Positions 13,849-22,295 are shown, numbered from the stretch's first letter. The stretch is DNA of 23,746 bases from Oscillospiraceae bacterium (GCA_900768105.1 CAAGBQ010000040.1:1-23746); one strand, 5' to 3'. Made by a program: numbers and translations. Notes: generated by a model not told the origin, from the sequence alone.

Positions 13849-15807
13849 ATGAAAAAAATTTGCTCTGCACTTATATCAGTATTTATGGCGGGTGTAATGC
13901 TTGCCATTCCGGCAGCAGCGGACGATGCTTCTGTGGGAGTAACGATGAAATATAAATCCATCGGAGCGGGAGCAATTTCGCCCAAAGAAACATTTAGGCT
14001 TGTTCAGGTGGGGGATGGTAAAACTAAAGGTAGCGAAGAAGCCGCACCGAAGCTTATCGAAAAAGACGACGGTAATTTCGTTGAAGTGACTTTTGCCGAA
14101 AAAGCCGCAACCAAAGACGGTACGGAAGCTTCCGGTTATTTCGTTTTACCTAGGTACGACAAAGAAGGGACCTATACCTATGCTGTCGCTGTGGCGGAGG
14201 GCGATACCGCCGGCGTAGATTATGACAAGGACACTGCATCATTTAAAATTACCGTGAAGAAAAATGACGATGGTAGCTTCTCTTATGATAGTACCATGGA
14301 AGCTAATCCGGAAAATATCTACTCCGCAGGCACTGTGGCAATCAAAACCGCCGTAGCCGGCAGCACCGGCGCGGAGAAATTTGAATATGTTATCAAGCTT
14401 TCTGCACCTAAAGATAAAAAAATCAAAGGTGATGTTACCATAACAAGCAGTCTTGGCGAAGAAAGCAGAATCATTACGCCAAAGGATGGTGGCGAATCCG
14501 AACTTTCTGTTTCGGTAAAGATAAAAAACGGTGAAACCATAACCTTTTCCAATGTTCCTTATGGCGTGGCATATTCCGTAACCCAAAAAGCCGCAAAGGG
14601 CTATAAAGTAACTTATACTAGTGCGTCGGGAACTGTTAACAAAGATACTCCTGCACCTGTTGCGGTGTTCACTAACACTTCGATTCCTACAATCACCATT
14701 ACCGGGAACACCGTTGTTGCCGATTATGATGGCAAAACCCATGGCGCTTCAGGCTATACTGTAAGCGGCACCCTTGCCGATGGCCATAAAATCAAGGATG
14801 GCAGTGTTGTTATTTCCGGTAGCGCGGTGAACGCAGGCGAATATACCGGTGTGCTCGTCCCCTCCGGTGCGGTTATAGTTGACGCAAACGGAAGTGATGT
14901 AACGGCGGACTACTATCTTGACTATGTAAACGGCAATATAACCATAAACCGCCGCGTTGTTGTAATCACGGCGAACGACAATACTGTTTCCTATGACGGT
15001 AAAGCGCACGGTGGCAATGGCTACACCATAAGCGGTGTTTCCGGCAAGGAAAATACCGGATTGCTACCCGGACACGAAGTTAAAAATGTTGTACTTTCCG
15101 GTGAAAAGACTGCCGAAGGCACTTATGAGAACGGGCTTATCCCTTCCGGTGCACAGATTTTTGAGGGCGCAAACGATGTTACTGCAAACTATGAAATAGC
15201 CTATGTTTCCGGCAAGCTGACCATCACTCATGTTCACGAATGGGGTGAACCTACCTATGAGTGGACTTGTTCAACCGACGGCAAGGGCTATATTTGCACC
15301 GCAACCCGCACTTGCAAAAATGATTCTTCCCATAAAGAAACCGAAACCGCAGCCGCCACCTATGCCGTTGTTACTGCTGCAGAGTGCGAAAAAGACGGAC
15401 TTGGCAGATACACGGCAGTGTTCACAAACGGTGCTTTTATAAAGCAAACCAAAGATATAGCCATCGCAAAACTCGGGCACGAATACAGAAAAAACTTGAG
15501 CTATGACAAAACGGGGCACTGGAACACCTGCGCCCACTGTAAAGCAAAGTTTAATTTCCACAGTCACAATTTCACCGAGTGGAGAACCGTGTTTGATAGT
15601 AAGGGCAAGGATACCGATGAGGAAATTCGCTATTGTAAGGATTGCAACTATTACGAAGAATCCAGGACAATCCACATTAAACCGGATAACGGTAACAAAA
15701 GGCATGAGGAAAACCCGAATACCGGCGCGGAGGTTGTTTCCTTTGCACCTTTGACGGCAATAGCGGTTTGCACAGCTGCAGCAGCAGTCTTCGGCAAAAA
15801 GAAATAA
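13849..15807 (+). CDS. Sortase-anchored pilin-like surface protein
   Basis: A 652-residue exported wall protein. In order: signal peptide (1-24, MKKICSALISVFMAGVMLAI then PAAA); an FctA/Spy0128-type pilin domain (about 28-137, with GTYTYAVAVAEGD and YDKDTASFKITVKKNDDG); a second beta-sandwich of the DUF7601/Cna-B-like kind (about 155-277, FSNVPYGVAYSVTQKAAKGY); two MBG/YDG-type Ig-like repeats (281-368, 369-461; VADYDGKTHG and VSYDGKAHG); one 79-residue-type module (464-544) shared with the adhesin; a CxxC/CxxC tail (561-564, 596-599); and a sorting signal NPNTG (622-626), a hydrophobic stretch and KKK end. It is predicted to be sortase-linked to peptidoglycan or built into a pilus-like fibre. 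No sortase gene is in the window. It has its own promoter and terminator. Confidence 0.92.
   Translation: MKKICSALISVFMAGVMLAIPAAADDASVGVTMKYKSIGAGAISPKETFRLVQVGDGKTKGSEEAAPKLIEKDDGNFVEVTFAEKAATKDGTEASGYFVLPRYDKEGTYTYAVAVAEGDTAGVDYDKDTASFKITVKKNDDGSFSYDSTMEANPENIYSAGTVAIKTAVAGSTGAEKFEYVIKLSAPKDKKIKGDVTITSSLGEESRIITPKDGGESELSVSVKIKNGETITFSNVPYGVAYSVTQKAAKGYKVTYTSASGTVNKDTPAPVAVFTNTSIPTITITGNTVVADYDGKTHGASGYTVSGTLADGHKIKDGSVVISGSAVNAGEYTGVLVPSGAVIVDANGSDVTADYYLDYVNGNITINRRVVVITANDNTVSYDGKAHGGNGYTISGVSGKENTGLLPGHEVKNVVLSGEKTAEGTYENGLIPSGAQIFEGANDVTANYEIAYVSGKLTITHVHEWGEPTYEWTCSTDGKGYICTATRTCKNDSSHKETETAAATYAVVTAAECEKDGLGRYTAVFTNGAFIKQTKDIAIAKLGHEYRKNLSYDKTGHWNTCAHCKAKFNFHSHNFTEWRTVFDSKGKDTDEEIRYCKDCNYYEESRTIHIKPDNGNKRHEENPNTGAEVVSFAPLTAIAVCTAAAAVFGKKK
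15238..15480 (+). repeat. Single copy of the adhesin 79-residue module in the pilin-like gene
   Basis: Residues 464-544 read W-GEPTYEW, GYICTATRTCKN, HKETETAAATYAVVT, DGLGRYTAVF, TKDIAIAKLGH, matching the consensus of the nine-copy array at 11054-13186. It is 81 residues long. Confidence 0.88.
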
Positions 15808-15841
15808 CCACATTTCCGAATAGTTTATTCTTCCGAAAAGG

Positions 15842-15873
15842 CGGAGGAGCGGCAAATGCCGCTCCTCCGTTTT
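15842..15873 (+). terminator. Intrinsic terminator of the pilin-like gene
   Basis: CGGAGGAGCGGC (15842-15853) pairs perfectly with GCCGCTCCTCCG (15858-15869) around a 4-nt AAAT loop, followed by TTTT. It lies 34 nt after the stop codon. Confidence 0.92.
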
Positions 15874-15902
15874 ATATGCCGCAAAAAAAAGCGGCGGCAA
15901 GC

Positions 15903-15931
15903 TTGTAAAAATCATATAAATATGCTATATT
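15903..15931 (+). promoter_or_regulatory. Sigma-A promoter of the DUF951-prfA operon
   Basis: TTGTAA (15903-15908), exactly 17 nt, TATATT (15926-15931). The start point would fall near 15938, giving a leader of about 35 nt before the DUF951 ATG. Confidence 0.6.
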
Positions 15932-15972
15932 ATTATCTTGTAAAAGTATCTTTAAAAAAGGAGGAGCGCAAT

Positions 15973-16170
15973 ATGGATGTAAAAGTGGGCGATGTGCTTT
16001 TGATGAAAAAAAACCATCCCTGCGGCGGAGTAAGGTTTGCGGTGCTGCGCTCCGGAATGGATTTTAAGCTTCGATGCGAAAAATGCGGCCACGAGCTTGA
16101 AATTCCGCGAAGTAAAGCGGAAAAAAACATAAAACAAATAATCAGGGAGGGCACCGCCGTTGATAGATAA
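15973..16170 (+). CDS. DUF951 family small protein
   Basis: A 65-residue protein of the DUF951 family, widespread in Firmicutes and of unknown function. Recognisable are MDVKVGDVLLMKKNHPCGG at the start, LRCEKCGH (C35, C38, H40) and EIPRSK (43-48). Cys17 with C35, C38 and H40 could bind zinc, and the basic small fold suggests nucleic-acid or ribosome contact; this is inference. The true start is ATG 15973, placed by GGAGGAG six nt upstream and by family length; an ATG at 15856 lies within the terminator of the previous gene. It overlaps prfA by 11 nt and heads that operon. Confidence 0.9.
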   Translation: MDVKVGDVLLMKKNHPCGGVRFAVLRSGMDFKLRCEKCGHELEIPRSKAEKNIKQIIREGTAVDR

Positions 16171-17227
16171 GCTTGCCGATATTGAAAGACGCTGGGAACA
16201 GGACGGCATACAGCTTTATCAGCCGGAGGTTATCGGAGATAACGAGCGTTACACCGCCCTTATGAAAGAATACCGCGCTCTTGCGACTATTGCGGAAAAA
16301 TATAAGGAATACAAGGCGGAAAAGGCCCGCTTTGACGAAGCGGAAGGTATCCTTGCGGAGGAAACGGATAGGGAGCTTCGTGATATGGCAAAGGAGCAGC
16401 TTGAAGAAAGTAAAAACCAAATGGCAAAGCTTTCGGAGGAGCTGAAAATTCTTTTGCTTCCGAAGGATCCGGACGACGACCGCTCCGTAATTATGGAAAT
16501 CCGCAGCGGAACCGGCGGCGAGGAGGCCGCGCTTTTTGCGGCGGTGCTTTACCGTATGTATACTATGTATGCGGAATCAAAGGGCTGGAAAACCGAGGTA
16601 ATCTATGCAAACCAAACGGAGCTTGGCGGATATAAGGAAATATCCTTTTCGGTAGAGGGCGAAGGCGTTTTCGGCCGCCTTCGCTTTGAAAGCGGAGCGC
16701 ACCGCGTGCAGCGCGTACCTACAACGGATTCCCAAGGAAAGATACAAACCTCCGCAGTAACCGTGGCCGTTTTGCCGGAACCGGAAAATGTCGAAATTGA
16801 AATTGACCCGAAGGATTTGCAGATAGACACATTTCGTTCCAGCGGGGCGGGCGGCCAGCACATCAATAAAACAAGCTCCGCGATCCGCATAACGCATATC
16901 CCCACGGGAATGGTGGTGGAGTGCCAGGATGAGCGAAGCCAGTATAAAAACAAGGATAAGGCAATGAAGGTTTTGCGCAGCCGGCTTTATGAGCAAAAAA
17001 AGCAGGCTTCGGATAATGCCCGCGCCGCCGAACGAAAGTCTCAGGTTGGCAGCGGCGACCGCAGCGAAAGAATACGCACCTATAATTTTCCGCAGGGGCG
17101 CGTTACGGACCACAGAATCGGCCTTACGCTTTATAAAATAGATTCAATAATTAACGGCGAGCTTGATGAGCTTATAGAGCCGCTTATTGCAAACGACCGC
17201 GCGGAAAAGCTCCGCGGAGAGGACTGA
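16160..17227 (+). CDS. prfA: Peptide chain release factor 1
   Basis: RF1 reads UAA and UAG stop codons and releases the finished peptide at the ribosome. The 355-residue length is normal. The hydrolysis motif GGQ is at 231-233 in SSGAGGQHINKTSSA. The stop-codon recognition tripeptide PxT appears as P187-T-T189 within RVQRVPTTDSQG, which identifies RF1 rather than RF2 (SPF). The start is TTG at 16160 behind GGGAGGG with 8-nt spacing, inside the end of the DUF951 gene, so translation is coupled. The next gene begins 7 nt after its stop. Confidence 0.97.
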   Translation: MIDKLADIERRWEQDGIQLYQPEVIGDNERYTALMKEYRALATIAEKYKEYKAEKARFDEAEGILAEETDRELRDMAKEQLEESKNQMAKLSEELKILLLPKDPDDDRSVIMEIRSGTGGEEAALFAAVLYRMYTMYAESKGWKTEVIYANQTELGGYKEISFSVEGEGVFGRLRFESGAHRVQRVPTTDSQGKIQTSAVTVAVLPEPENVEIEIDPKDLQIDTFRSSGAGGQHINKTSSAIRITHIPTGMVVECQDERSQYKNKDKAMKVLRSRLYEQKKQASDNARAAERKSQVGSGDRSERIRTYNFPQGRVTDHRIGLTLYKIDSIINGELDELIEPLIANDRAEKLRGED

Positions 17228-17234
17228 CTTTATT

Positions 17235-18260
17235 TTGGAAACATTGCTTCTTAATGCTGAAAACAGCGGCGCAACGGAAACCGTTGCGGAAGTACTGAAA
17301 AACGGCGGCCTTGCCGCAATCCCTACGGAAACGGTTTATGGCTTGGCGGCAAATGCCTTTGACCCTGTTGCTTGTGCAAATATATTCAAAGCAAAGGGAA
17401 GACCAGGCGATAATCCGCTTATCGTGCATATTTGTAATATGGATATGCTGAAGGATGTTGTGGAGGAAGTGCCGGAAAAGGCAAAAATACTTGCGGAAAA
17501 ATTTTGGCCCGGTCCTTTGACCATGATAATGAAAAAAAGCGACAAAATCCCCATGGTTACAAGTGCAAATCTACCAACGGTGGCGGTTCGCTTTCCTGCG
17601 CACCATGTTGCACAAAGGATAATTGCGGAAGCGGAGCTGCCGCTTGCGGCGCCGTCCGCCAACCTTTCCGGAAGCCCAAGCCCCACCACATTTGAACACT
17701 GTGTACACGACCTTTTGGGCAGAGTTGACGCAATAATAGACGGCGGCCCATGCGCTGTCGGAGTTGAATCCACCATAATCTCCTTTGCGGAGGAAACGCC
17801 GATGCTGCTTCGGCCGGGATATGTAACATTGGAGCAGCTCCGCGGCGCTATCGGAGAGGTTGGGCTTTCAAAAGCCGTGCTCGAAAAGCTCGGCGACGGC
17901 GAAAAGGTGCTTTCCCCGGGAATGAAATACAAGCACTATGCGCCGAAAGCAAAGGTAAGCCTTGTTAAGGGAAGCCGCGAGCAGTATGTTAAATATGTGA
18001 ATGAGCACGCGGATGAGCACGGAGTTTTTGCTCTTTGCTTTGACGAAGAAGCACCCGTGCTCAAAACGAGCACGGTGTGCTATGGCTCCGAATATTCCGA
18101 TGCAGAACAGGCAGAACGCCTTTTTGATGCGCTTCGGGAGCTTGACGAGCTTGGCGCTTTGCGCGTTTATGCACATTCGCCAAGAACCACAGGAGTCGGT
18201 ATGGCGGTATATAACCGTTTGGTTCGTGCGGCGGGTTTTGATATAATCACTCTTGATTGA
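17235..18260 (+). CDS. ywlC: L-threonylcarbamoyladenylate synthase (Sua5/YwlC type)
   Basis: This enzyme makes threonylcarbamoyl-AMP from threonine, bicarbonate and ATP, the first step of tRNA t6A37 modification. The long Sua5 form is present (341 residues; B. subtilis YwlC has about 346). The N-terminal YrdC domain shows IPTETVYGLAANA (29-41), KGRPGDNPLIVH and the AAPSANLSG segment. The linker SPGMKYKHYAPKA leads into the C-terminal Sua5 domain. The start is set at TTG 17235, 7 nt after the prfA stop, with GGAGAGGA upstream. Reading further upstream to 17187 would give unconserved residues inside prfA. It sits between prfA and coaE in one operon. Confidence 0.95.
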   Translation: METLLLNAENSGATETVAEVLKNGGLAAIPTETVYGLAANAFDPVACANIFKAKGRPGDNPLIVHICNMDMLKDVVEEVPEKAKILAEKFWPGPLTMIMKKSDKIPMVTSANLPTVAVRFPAHHVAQRIIAEAELPLAAPSANLSGSPSPTTFEHCVHDLLGRVDAIIDGGPCAVGVESTIISFAEETPMLLRPGYVTLEQLRGAIGEVGLSKAVLEKLGDGEKVLSPGMKYKHYAPKAKVSLVKGSREQYVKYVNEHADEHGVFALCFDEEAPVLKTSTVCYGSEYSDAEQAERLFDALRELDELGALRVYAHSPRTTGVGMAVYNRLVRAAGFDIITLD

Positions 18261-18271
18261 CGGAGGAAGGC

Positions 18272-18901
18272 ATGGCGGAGATAATCGGGCTAACCGGACA
18301 GACCGGAGCGGGCAAAAGCACCGTAAGAAAACTGCTTAAAGCAAAGGGCGCCGCAGTAATCGATGCGGATTCCGTTGCACATGATGTTGCGGATAACGAG
18401 CTTTCCTGCCTTACGGATATAGCGGAGCATTTTTCCTGTATGGTGTTGGATGATAAAGGCAAGCTTAACCGAAAGGCGCTTGGAAGAATAGTGTTTTCCG
18501 ATAAAAAGAAGCTTGCTCTGCTCAATAAAATAATGTTTCCATATATTGTTTCCACCATAAAAGGGCAAGTTACGGCGTATGAAAAGGCAGGCGCACGGAT
18601 AATAGTAATCGACGGCGCAACGCTTATTGAAAGCGGCTGCGCAAAAATGTGCTCCACGCTAATTTCCGTAACTGCGGAGGAGGAAACACGCCTTACAAGG
18701 ATAATTCACCGCGATGGGATAAGCAAGCGTGATGCCCTTCGCCGTGTTTCAGCGCAAAATCCGGAGGAATTTTATATTAACGCTTCCGATTATGTTATAA
18801 AAAACGACGGCACGCCGGGCGACCTTGAAAGGGAAGCCGAAAGGGTGCTTGATGAAATAGAAAGCGGCGAAAAAGCCGCTTTTGCGGAGGGTAAGGCTTG
18901 A
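18272..18901 (+). CDS. coaE: Dephospho-CoA kinase
   Basis: CoaE phosphorylates the ribose 3'-OH of dephospho-CoA with ATP, the last step of coenzyme A synthesis. The 209-residue protein is of normal size. The P-loop GLTGQTGAGKST spans 6-17, with K15 and S16 binding phosphate, and IDADSVAHDV follows, typical of CoaE. The lid-region arginines TRLTRIIHRDGISKRDA are also present. The start is ATG 18272 behind GGAGG with 5-nt spacing, preferred over an upstream TTG at 18257 which overlaps the previous stop. The stop overlaps the TTG of the transglycosylase gene (TTGA). Confidence 0.94.
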   Translation: MAEIIGLTGQTGAGKSTVRKLLKAKGAAVIDADSVAHDVADNELSCLTDIAEHFSCMVLDDKGKLNRKALGRIVFSDKKKLALLNKIMFPYIVSTIKGQVTAYEKAGARIIVIDGATLIESGCAKMCSTLISVTAEEETRLTRIIHRDGISKRDALRRVSAQNPEEFYINASDYVIKNDGTPGDLEREAERVLDEIESGEKAAFAEGKA

Positions 18902-19470
18902 GCAAAACAATAAAAAATGCCGCAGTGCTGCTTTTTATACTTGCATTTCTTGTTTTTGCGGGCATTATGATGAACCGCTCCACAAAAATGCTGGAGCACT
19001 GGGCATATCCGATAAAATATGAGGAGATAGTCAGGGAAGAAGCGGAAAAAAACGGCGTTCCGCTTTCGGTTGTGTTCGCGGTAATCCGCGCGGAAAGCAA
19101 TTTTAATGCCGAAGCGGAAAGCAGAGTGGGCGCACGCGGGCTTATGCAGGTTACAAAAACCACATATGAATGGATTGATTACTACCGCGGCGCAACCGGC
19201 GCAAAGTGGGAGGATTTTTATACTCCGGAGGTAAATGTGGACTATGGCACATGGCTTCTTGCTTATCTTTATAAAAGCTTCGGGAACTGGAACACGGTTT
19301 ACGCCGCATACAACGCCGGACCGAACGCCGTGAAAAAATGGCTTGCGGATTCGGAATATTCCTCCGACGGCGAAACGCTTTATAATATACCGTACAGCGA
19401 AACCGCCAAATATGTTGAAAAAGTCAGTTCTTACCGCGACGGCTATATTGCCGCCTACGGCTTTGACTGA
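18898..19470 (+). CDS. Membrane-anchored lytic transglycosylase (SLT domain)
   Basis: A 190-residue peptidoglycan lytic transglycosylase that cleaves the MurNAc-GlcNAc bond to give 1,6-anhydro ends. One N-terminal membrane helix (8-25, AAVLLFILAFLVFAGIMM) anchors it outside the membrane. The SLT fold follows: catalytic E66 in RAESNF, GARGLMQV and AAYNAGP, all in the family order. The start is TTG 18898, overlapping the coaE stop by 4 nt, with GGAGGG six nt upstream; this is a coupled start. Its genetic link to coaE and prfA is common in Clostridia. Confidence 0.92.
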   Translation: MSKTIKNAAVLLFILAFLVFAGIMMNRSTKMLEHWAYPIKYEEIVREEAEKNGVPLSVVFAVIRAESNFNAEAESRVGARGLMQVTKTTYEWIDYYRGATGAKWEDFYTPEVNVDYGTWLLAYLYKSFGNWNTVYAAYNAGPNAVKKWLADSEYSSDGETLYNIPYSETAKYVEKVSSYRDGYIAAYGFD

Positions 19471-19485
19471 TTTTTACATAAAAAA

Positions 19486-19501
19486 ACGGCCGCACGGCCG
19501 T
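19486..19501. repeat. GC hairpin with poly-A on its left side
   Basis: ACGGCC and GGCCGT pair as a 6-bp stem with a 4-nt loop, preceded by AAAAAA. It lies 15 nt after the transglycosylase stop. The U-run would be on the minus-strand transcript, where no gene ends, so it is not a standard terminator of this operon; it may still stall or protect the 3' end. Confidence 0.35.
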
Positions 19502-19542
19502 AATCTTCACAAAAAAATAAATTATATAAAGGAGAAAAAACA

Positions 19543-20949
19543 ATGAGTGAAAAAGAAAAAACTCAAGGCCAGCTTCTTCAGGAAAAGCTCCTTCGTGCGC
19601 CGAAAAACGCCGGACTTACCCTTTCCGAAGAGCAGGTAGCGGAAGCATATGACTACTGCGAAAACTACAAAGAGTTCATCAGCACCTGCAAAACCGAACG
19701 CGAGTTTATTGATTGGTGCATCCCGATGCTTGAAAAAGAGGGCTTCGTTCCTTTTGAACCCGGTAAAAAATATGTTGCGGGCGACAAAATCTATATCAAT
19801 AACCGCAATAAAGCATTCCTCTTTGCAAAAATCGGCCGCCGCCCTTTGGAAGAAGGACTTCATATTGCGGCAGCGCATATTGATTCCCCGCGCCTTGACC
19901 TTAAACCCAATCCTCTTTATGAGGACAAGGAGCTTGCCCTCTTTAAAACCCATTATTACGGCGGCATAAAAAGATACCAGTGGACCACAATTCCGCTTGC
20001 GCTCCACGGCGTAATTGTTCGCAAGGACGGAACCTCCATCACCGTTAATGTGGGCGAGGATGAAAACGACCCCGTTTTCTGCGTAACCGATCTTCTTCCG
20101 CACCTTGCAAAGGAGCAGATGGACAGAAAGCTTGGCGACGGAATCCGCGGCGAGGAGCTTAATATACTTATCGGTTCCACCCCGTTCAGAGATGACGCGG
20201 TAAGCGAAAAAGTAAAGCTTAATATTGCAAATATTCTTTTTGAGAAATACGGAATTGTTGAAGAGGACTTTCAGTCTGCGGAGCTTACCATGGTTCCCGC
20301 AGGAAAAGCCCGCGATGTGGGCTTCGACAGAAGTCTTATCGGTTCTTACGGCCATGATGACAGGGTTTGCGCCTATGGCGAGCTTACCGGTATCCTTGCA
20401 GCGGATCCGGAATACACCGCGGTCGCCTGCTTTGCGGATAAGGAAGAAACCGGCTCCGACGGTCCCACCGGCATGAACAGCAAAATGCTTTCTTATTTTG
20501 CAATGGATCTCGGTCGTCCGTACGGAATTCCCGGCCATGTTATTTTAAGCCGCAGCAAATGTATTTCCGCGGATGTAAACTGCGCCGTTGACCCCACCTT
20601 TGACGGTGTTCATGAAAAGAACAATGCCGCATATCTCAACTATGGCATAGTTGTTACCAAATACACCGGTTCCGGCGGCAAATACGGCACTAACGATGCC
20701 CCTGCGGAGTTCTGCGGAGAGGTTCGCAAGATGATGGACGAGGGCGGCGTTGTTTGGCAGACCGGCGAGCTTGGCAAGGTCAATGAAGGCGGCGGCGGTA
20801 CCGTTGCAAAATACATTTCCCGCCTTGAGGTAGATACCATTGATGTAGGCGTTCCGCTGCTTTGTATGCACGCTCCCATGGAGATTGCCTCCAAGATAGA
20901 TATTTTTATGATGCACAAAGCTTCTGAAGCGTTCTATAACGCAAAATAA
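19543..20949 (+). CDS. M18-family metallo-aminopeptidase
   Basis: A 468-residue cytoplasmic dinuclear-zinc aminopeptidase of peptidase family M18 (aspartyl-aminopeptidase type), removing N-terminal residues from peptides. Metal and catalytic motifs are complete: AAHIDSPR with H112 and D114, YGHDDR with D272-D273, DKEETGS with E301-E302, a SADVNCAVD segment, and MHAPMEIAS with H443. There is no signal peptide. The ATG follows AAAGGAG by about 7 nt. It stands 72 nt after the transglycosylase gene; a separate promoter was not convincing, so read-through from the prfA operon is possible. A strong bidirectional terminator ends it. Confidence 0.95.
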   Translation: MSEKEKTQGQLLQEKLLRAPKNAGLTLSEEQVAEAYDYCENYKEFISTCKTEREFIDWCIPMLEKEGFVPFEPGKKYVAGDKIYINNRNKAFLFAKIGRRPLEEGLHIAAAHIDSPRLDLKPNPLYEDKELALFKTHYYGGIKRYQWTTIPLALHGVIVRKDGTSITVNVGEDENDPVFCVTDLLPHLAKEQMDRKLGDGIRGEELNILIGSTPFRDDAVSEKVKLNIANILFEKYGIVEEDFQSAELTMVPAGKARDVGFDRSLIGSYGHDDRVCAYGELTGILAADPEYTAVACFADKEETGSDGPTGMNSKMLSYFAMDLGRPYGIPGHVILSRSKCISADVNCAVDPTFDGVHEKNNAAYLNYGIVVTKYTGSGGKYGTNDAPAEFCGEVRKMMDEGGVVWQTGELGKVNEGGGGTVAKYISRLEVDTIDVGVPLLCMHAPMEIASKIDIFMMHKASEAFYNAK

Positions 20950-20960
20950 GCCGATTGGCA

Positions 20961-20994
20961 AAAATGCTTTCTCCCTTTTGGGAGAAAGCATTTT
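20961..20994. terminator. Bidirectional intrinsic terminator between two convergent genes
   Basis: AAAATGCTTTCTCCC (20961-20975) and GGGAGAAAGCATTTT (20980-20994) form a 15-bp stem with a TTTT loop. T-runs lie on both strands. It ends the M18 gene on the plus strand and the AGCS gene on the minus strand, whose stop is one base away. Confidence 0.95.
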
Positions 20995-20995
20995 T

Positions 20996-22264
20996 TTATG
21001 TCTTTGTTATGTTGAGAATTTCTTTTTTCAGCACCAAAAGCGCCGCCGTGTTAGGAAAAATCATAAGGCCGTTGAATATGTCGGAAAGGTTCCATACTGC
21101 GGGAAGGCTTAATGCGGAACCTGCGGCGGCGCATAAACAGAAAAACATTCTGTAAAAAAGCAAGGCTTTTTTACTGTTTGTAATATAACAAAGGGCGCGT
21201 TCGCCATAAAACGCCCATCCGATGACCGCCGCAAGGGCAAAGAAAAACATGGATAGTGCAAGAAAGGCGCTGCCAAGTCCGCCGAAGTATTTTGAAAAGG
21301 CGGCTTCGGCGGCGCAGTCGTCAATGCTGCCGATGCCCGACGAAAGAATCGCAAGCGCCGTAAGCGTGCAGCAAACTACGGTGTCGAGAAAAACCTCCAC
21401 TATACCCCAACAGCCTTGCTCTGCGGGCGTTCCGGAGCTTTCTGCATGGGCTATGGAGGCGGAACCCATTCCCGCTTCGTTAGTGAATGTGCCCCTGGAA
21501 ATTCCGGATTGCAGCGCCTTTGAGGTAATAATTCCAACGGCGCCGCCGCTTAATGCGCCGGTGCTGAATGCGCAGGAAAAAATACTTTTTATGGTGGCAG
21601 GCAGATTATCGCGGCAGATAAAAATCAGTGCGGCACAGCCCAACATATAAAAAGCCGCCATAAAAGGAACCAAAAAGGAAGAAACTTTTGTAACGGCTTT
21701 CGCTCCGCGAAAAAGCACCGCGGCGGAAAGAACGGCTATGGCGGAGCCGATTATAAGCGGCGAAGCGCCGAATGCGCTTTTGCATATGCTTCCGGCGGCG
21801 TTTGTTTGTACCATATTGCCGGTGCCGAAGGAGGCAAGCACACAGCATATGCTCCAAAAAATAGCGGCAAAGCGGCCGCCGAAGGCGTGCTCAATGTACT
21901 TCATGGCGCCGCCGCGGTATTTTACGGCAAGGGCCGCTTCGGCAAATTTAAGCATCATACCAAGAAAAGCCCCAACCCACATCCAAAAAACAGCGCCCGC
22001 GCCGCCGACAGCTATTGCCGAGGCGACGCCCACGATATTTCCTGTACCTGCGGTAGCGCCAAGCGCCGTTGCCATGGCGGCGAAGCCGCCGCTTTTGTTA
22101 TGCACGCTGCCGAAGGTGCTTTTTACTATAAATTTGAGCTTTCTTATGGGATAAAGTCCGCTTGCAACGGTAAAAAACGCACCGCCTAAAAGAACAAGCA
22201 GCAAAAGCCCGGGTCCCCACACAAGTTCCGCCGCCCAACCGATAAAATACTCTATACGCTCCAA
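20996..22264 (-). CDS. AGCS-family alanine/glycine:cation symporter
   Basis: A 422-residue polytopic membrane protein of the AGCS family, importing alanine or glycine with sodium or protons. Family signatures are GLYPIRKLKFIVKSTFG near the N-terminus, GATAGTGNIVGVASAIAVGG, FWMWVGAFLGMMLKFAE and later GTFTNEAGMGSASIAHA with NEAGMGS intact. About ten hydrophobic segments are visible. It is slightly shorter than the usual 450-480. The start is TTG at 22264-22262, 7 nt after a GGAGG site, giving MERIEYFIGWAAELVWGPGL; an upstream ATG at 22420 would add 52 residues that run over the proS terminator. Its last codon touches the shared terminator. Confidence 0.93.
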   Translation of the reverse strand: MERIEYFIGWAAELVWGPGLLLLVLLGGAFFTVASGLYPIRKLKFIVKSTFGSVHNKSGGFAAMATALGATAGTGNIVGVASAIAVGGAGAVFWMWVGAFLGMMLKFAEAALAVKYRGGAMKYIEHAFGGRFAAIFWSICCVLASFGTGNMVQTNAAGSICKSAFGASPLIIGSAIAVLSAAVLFRGAKAVTKVSSFLVPFMAAFYMLGCAALIFICRDNLPATIKSIFSCAFSTGALSGGAVGIITSKALQSGISRGTFTNEAGMGSASIAHAESSGTPAEQGCWGIVEVFLDTVVCCTLTALAILSSGIGSIDDCAAEAAFSKYFGGLGSAFLALSMFFFALAAVIGWAFYGERALCYITNSKKALLFYRMFFCLCAAAGSALSLPAVWNLSDIFNGLMIFPNTAALLVLKKEILNITKT

Positions 22265-22295
22265 AAAAACACCTCCGACACATTCCGGTAGCGCT

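Noticed and set aside
15856..15972. N-terminal extension of the DUF951 gene starting at ATG 15856
   Set aside because: It would begin within the terminator of the previous gene and add 39 unconserved residues; the internal ATG has an ideal ribosome site.
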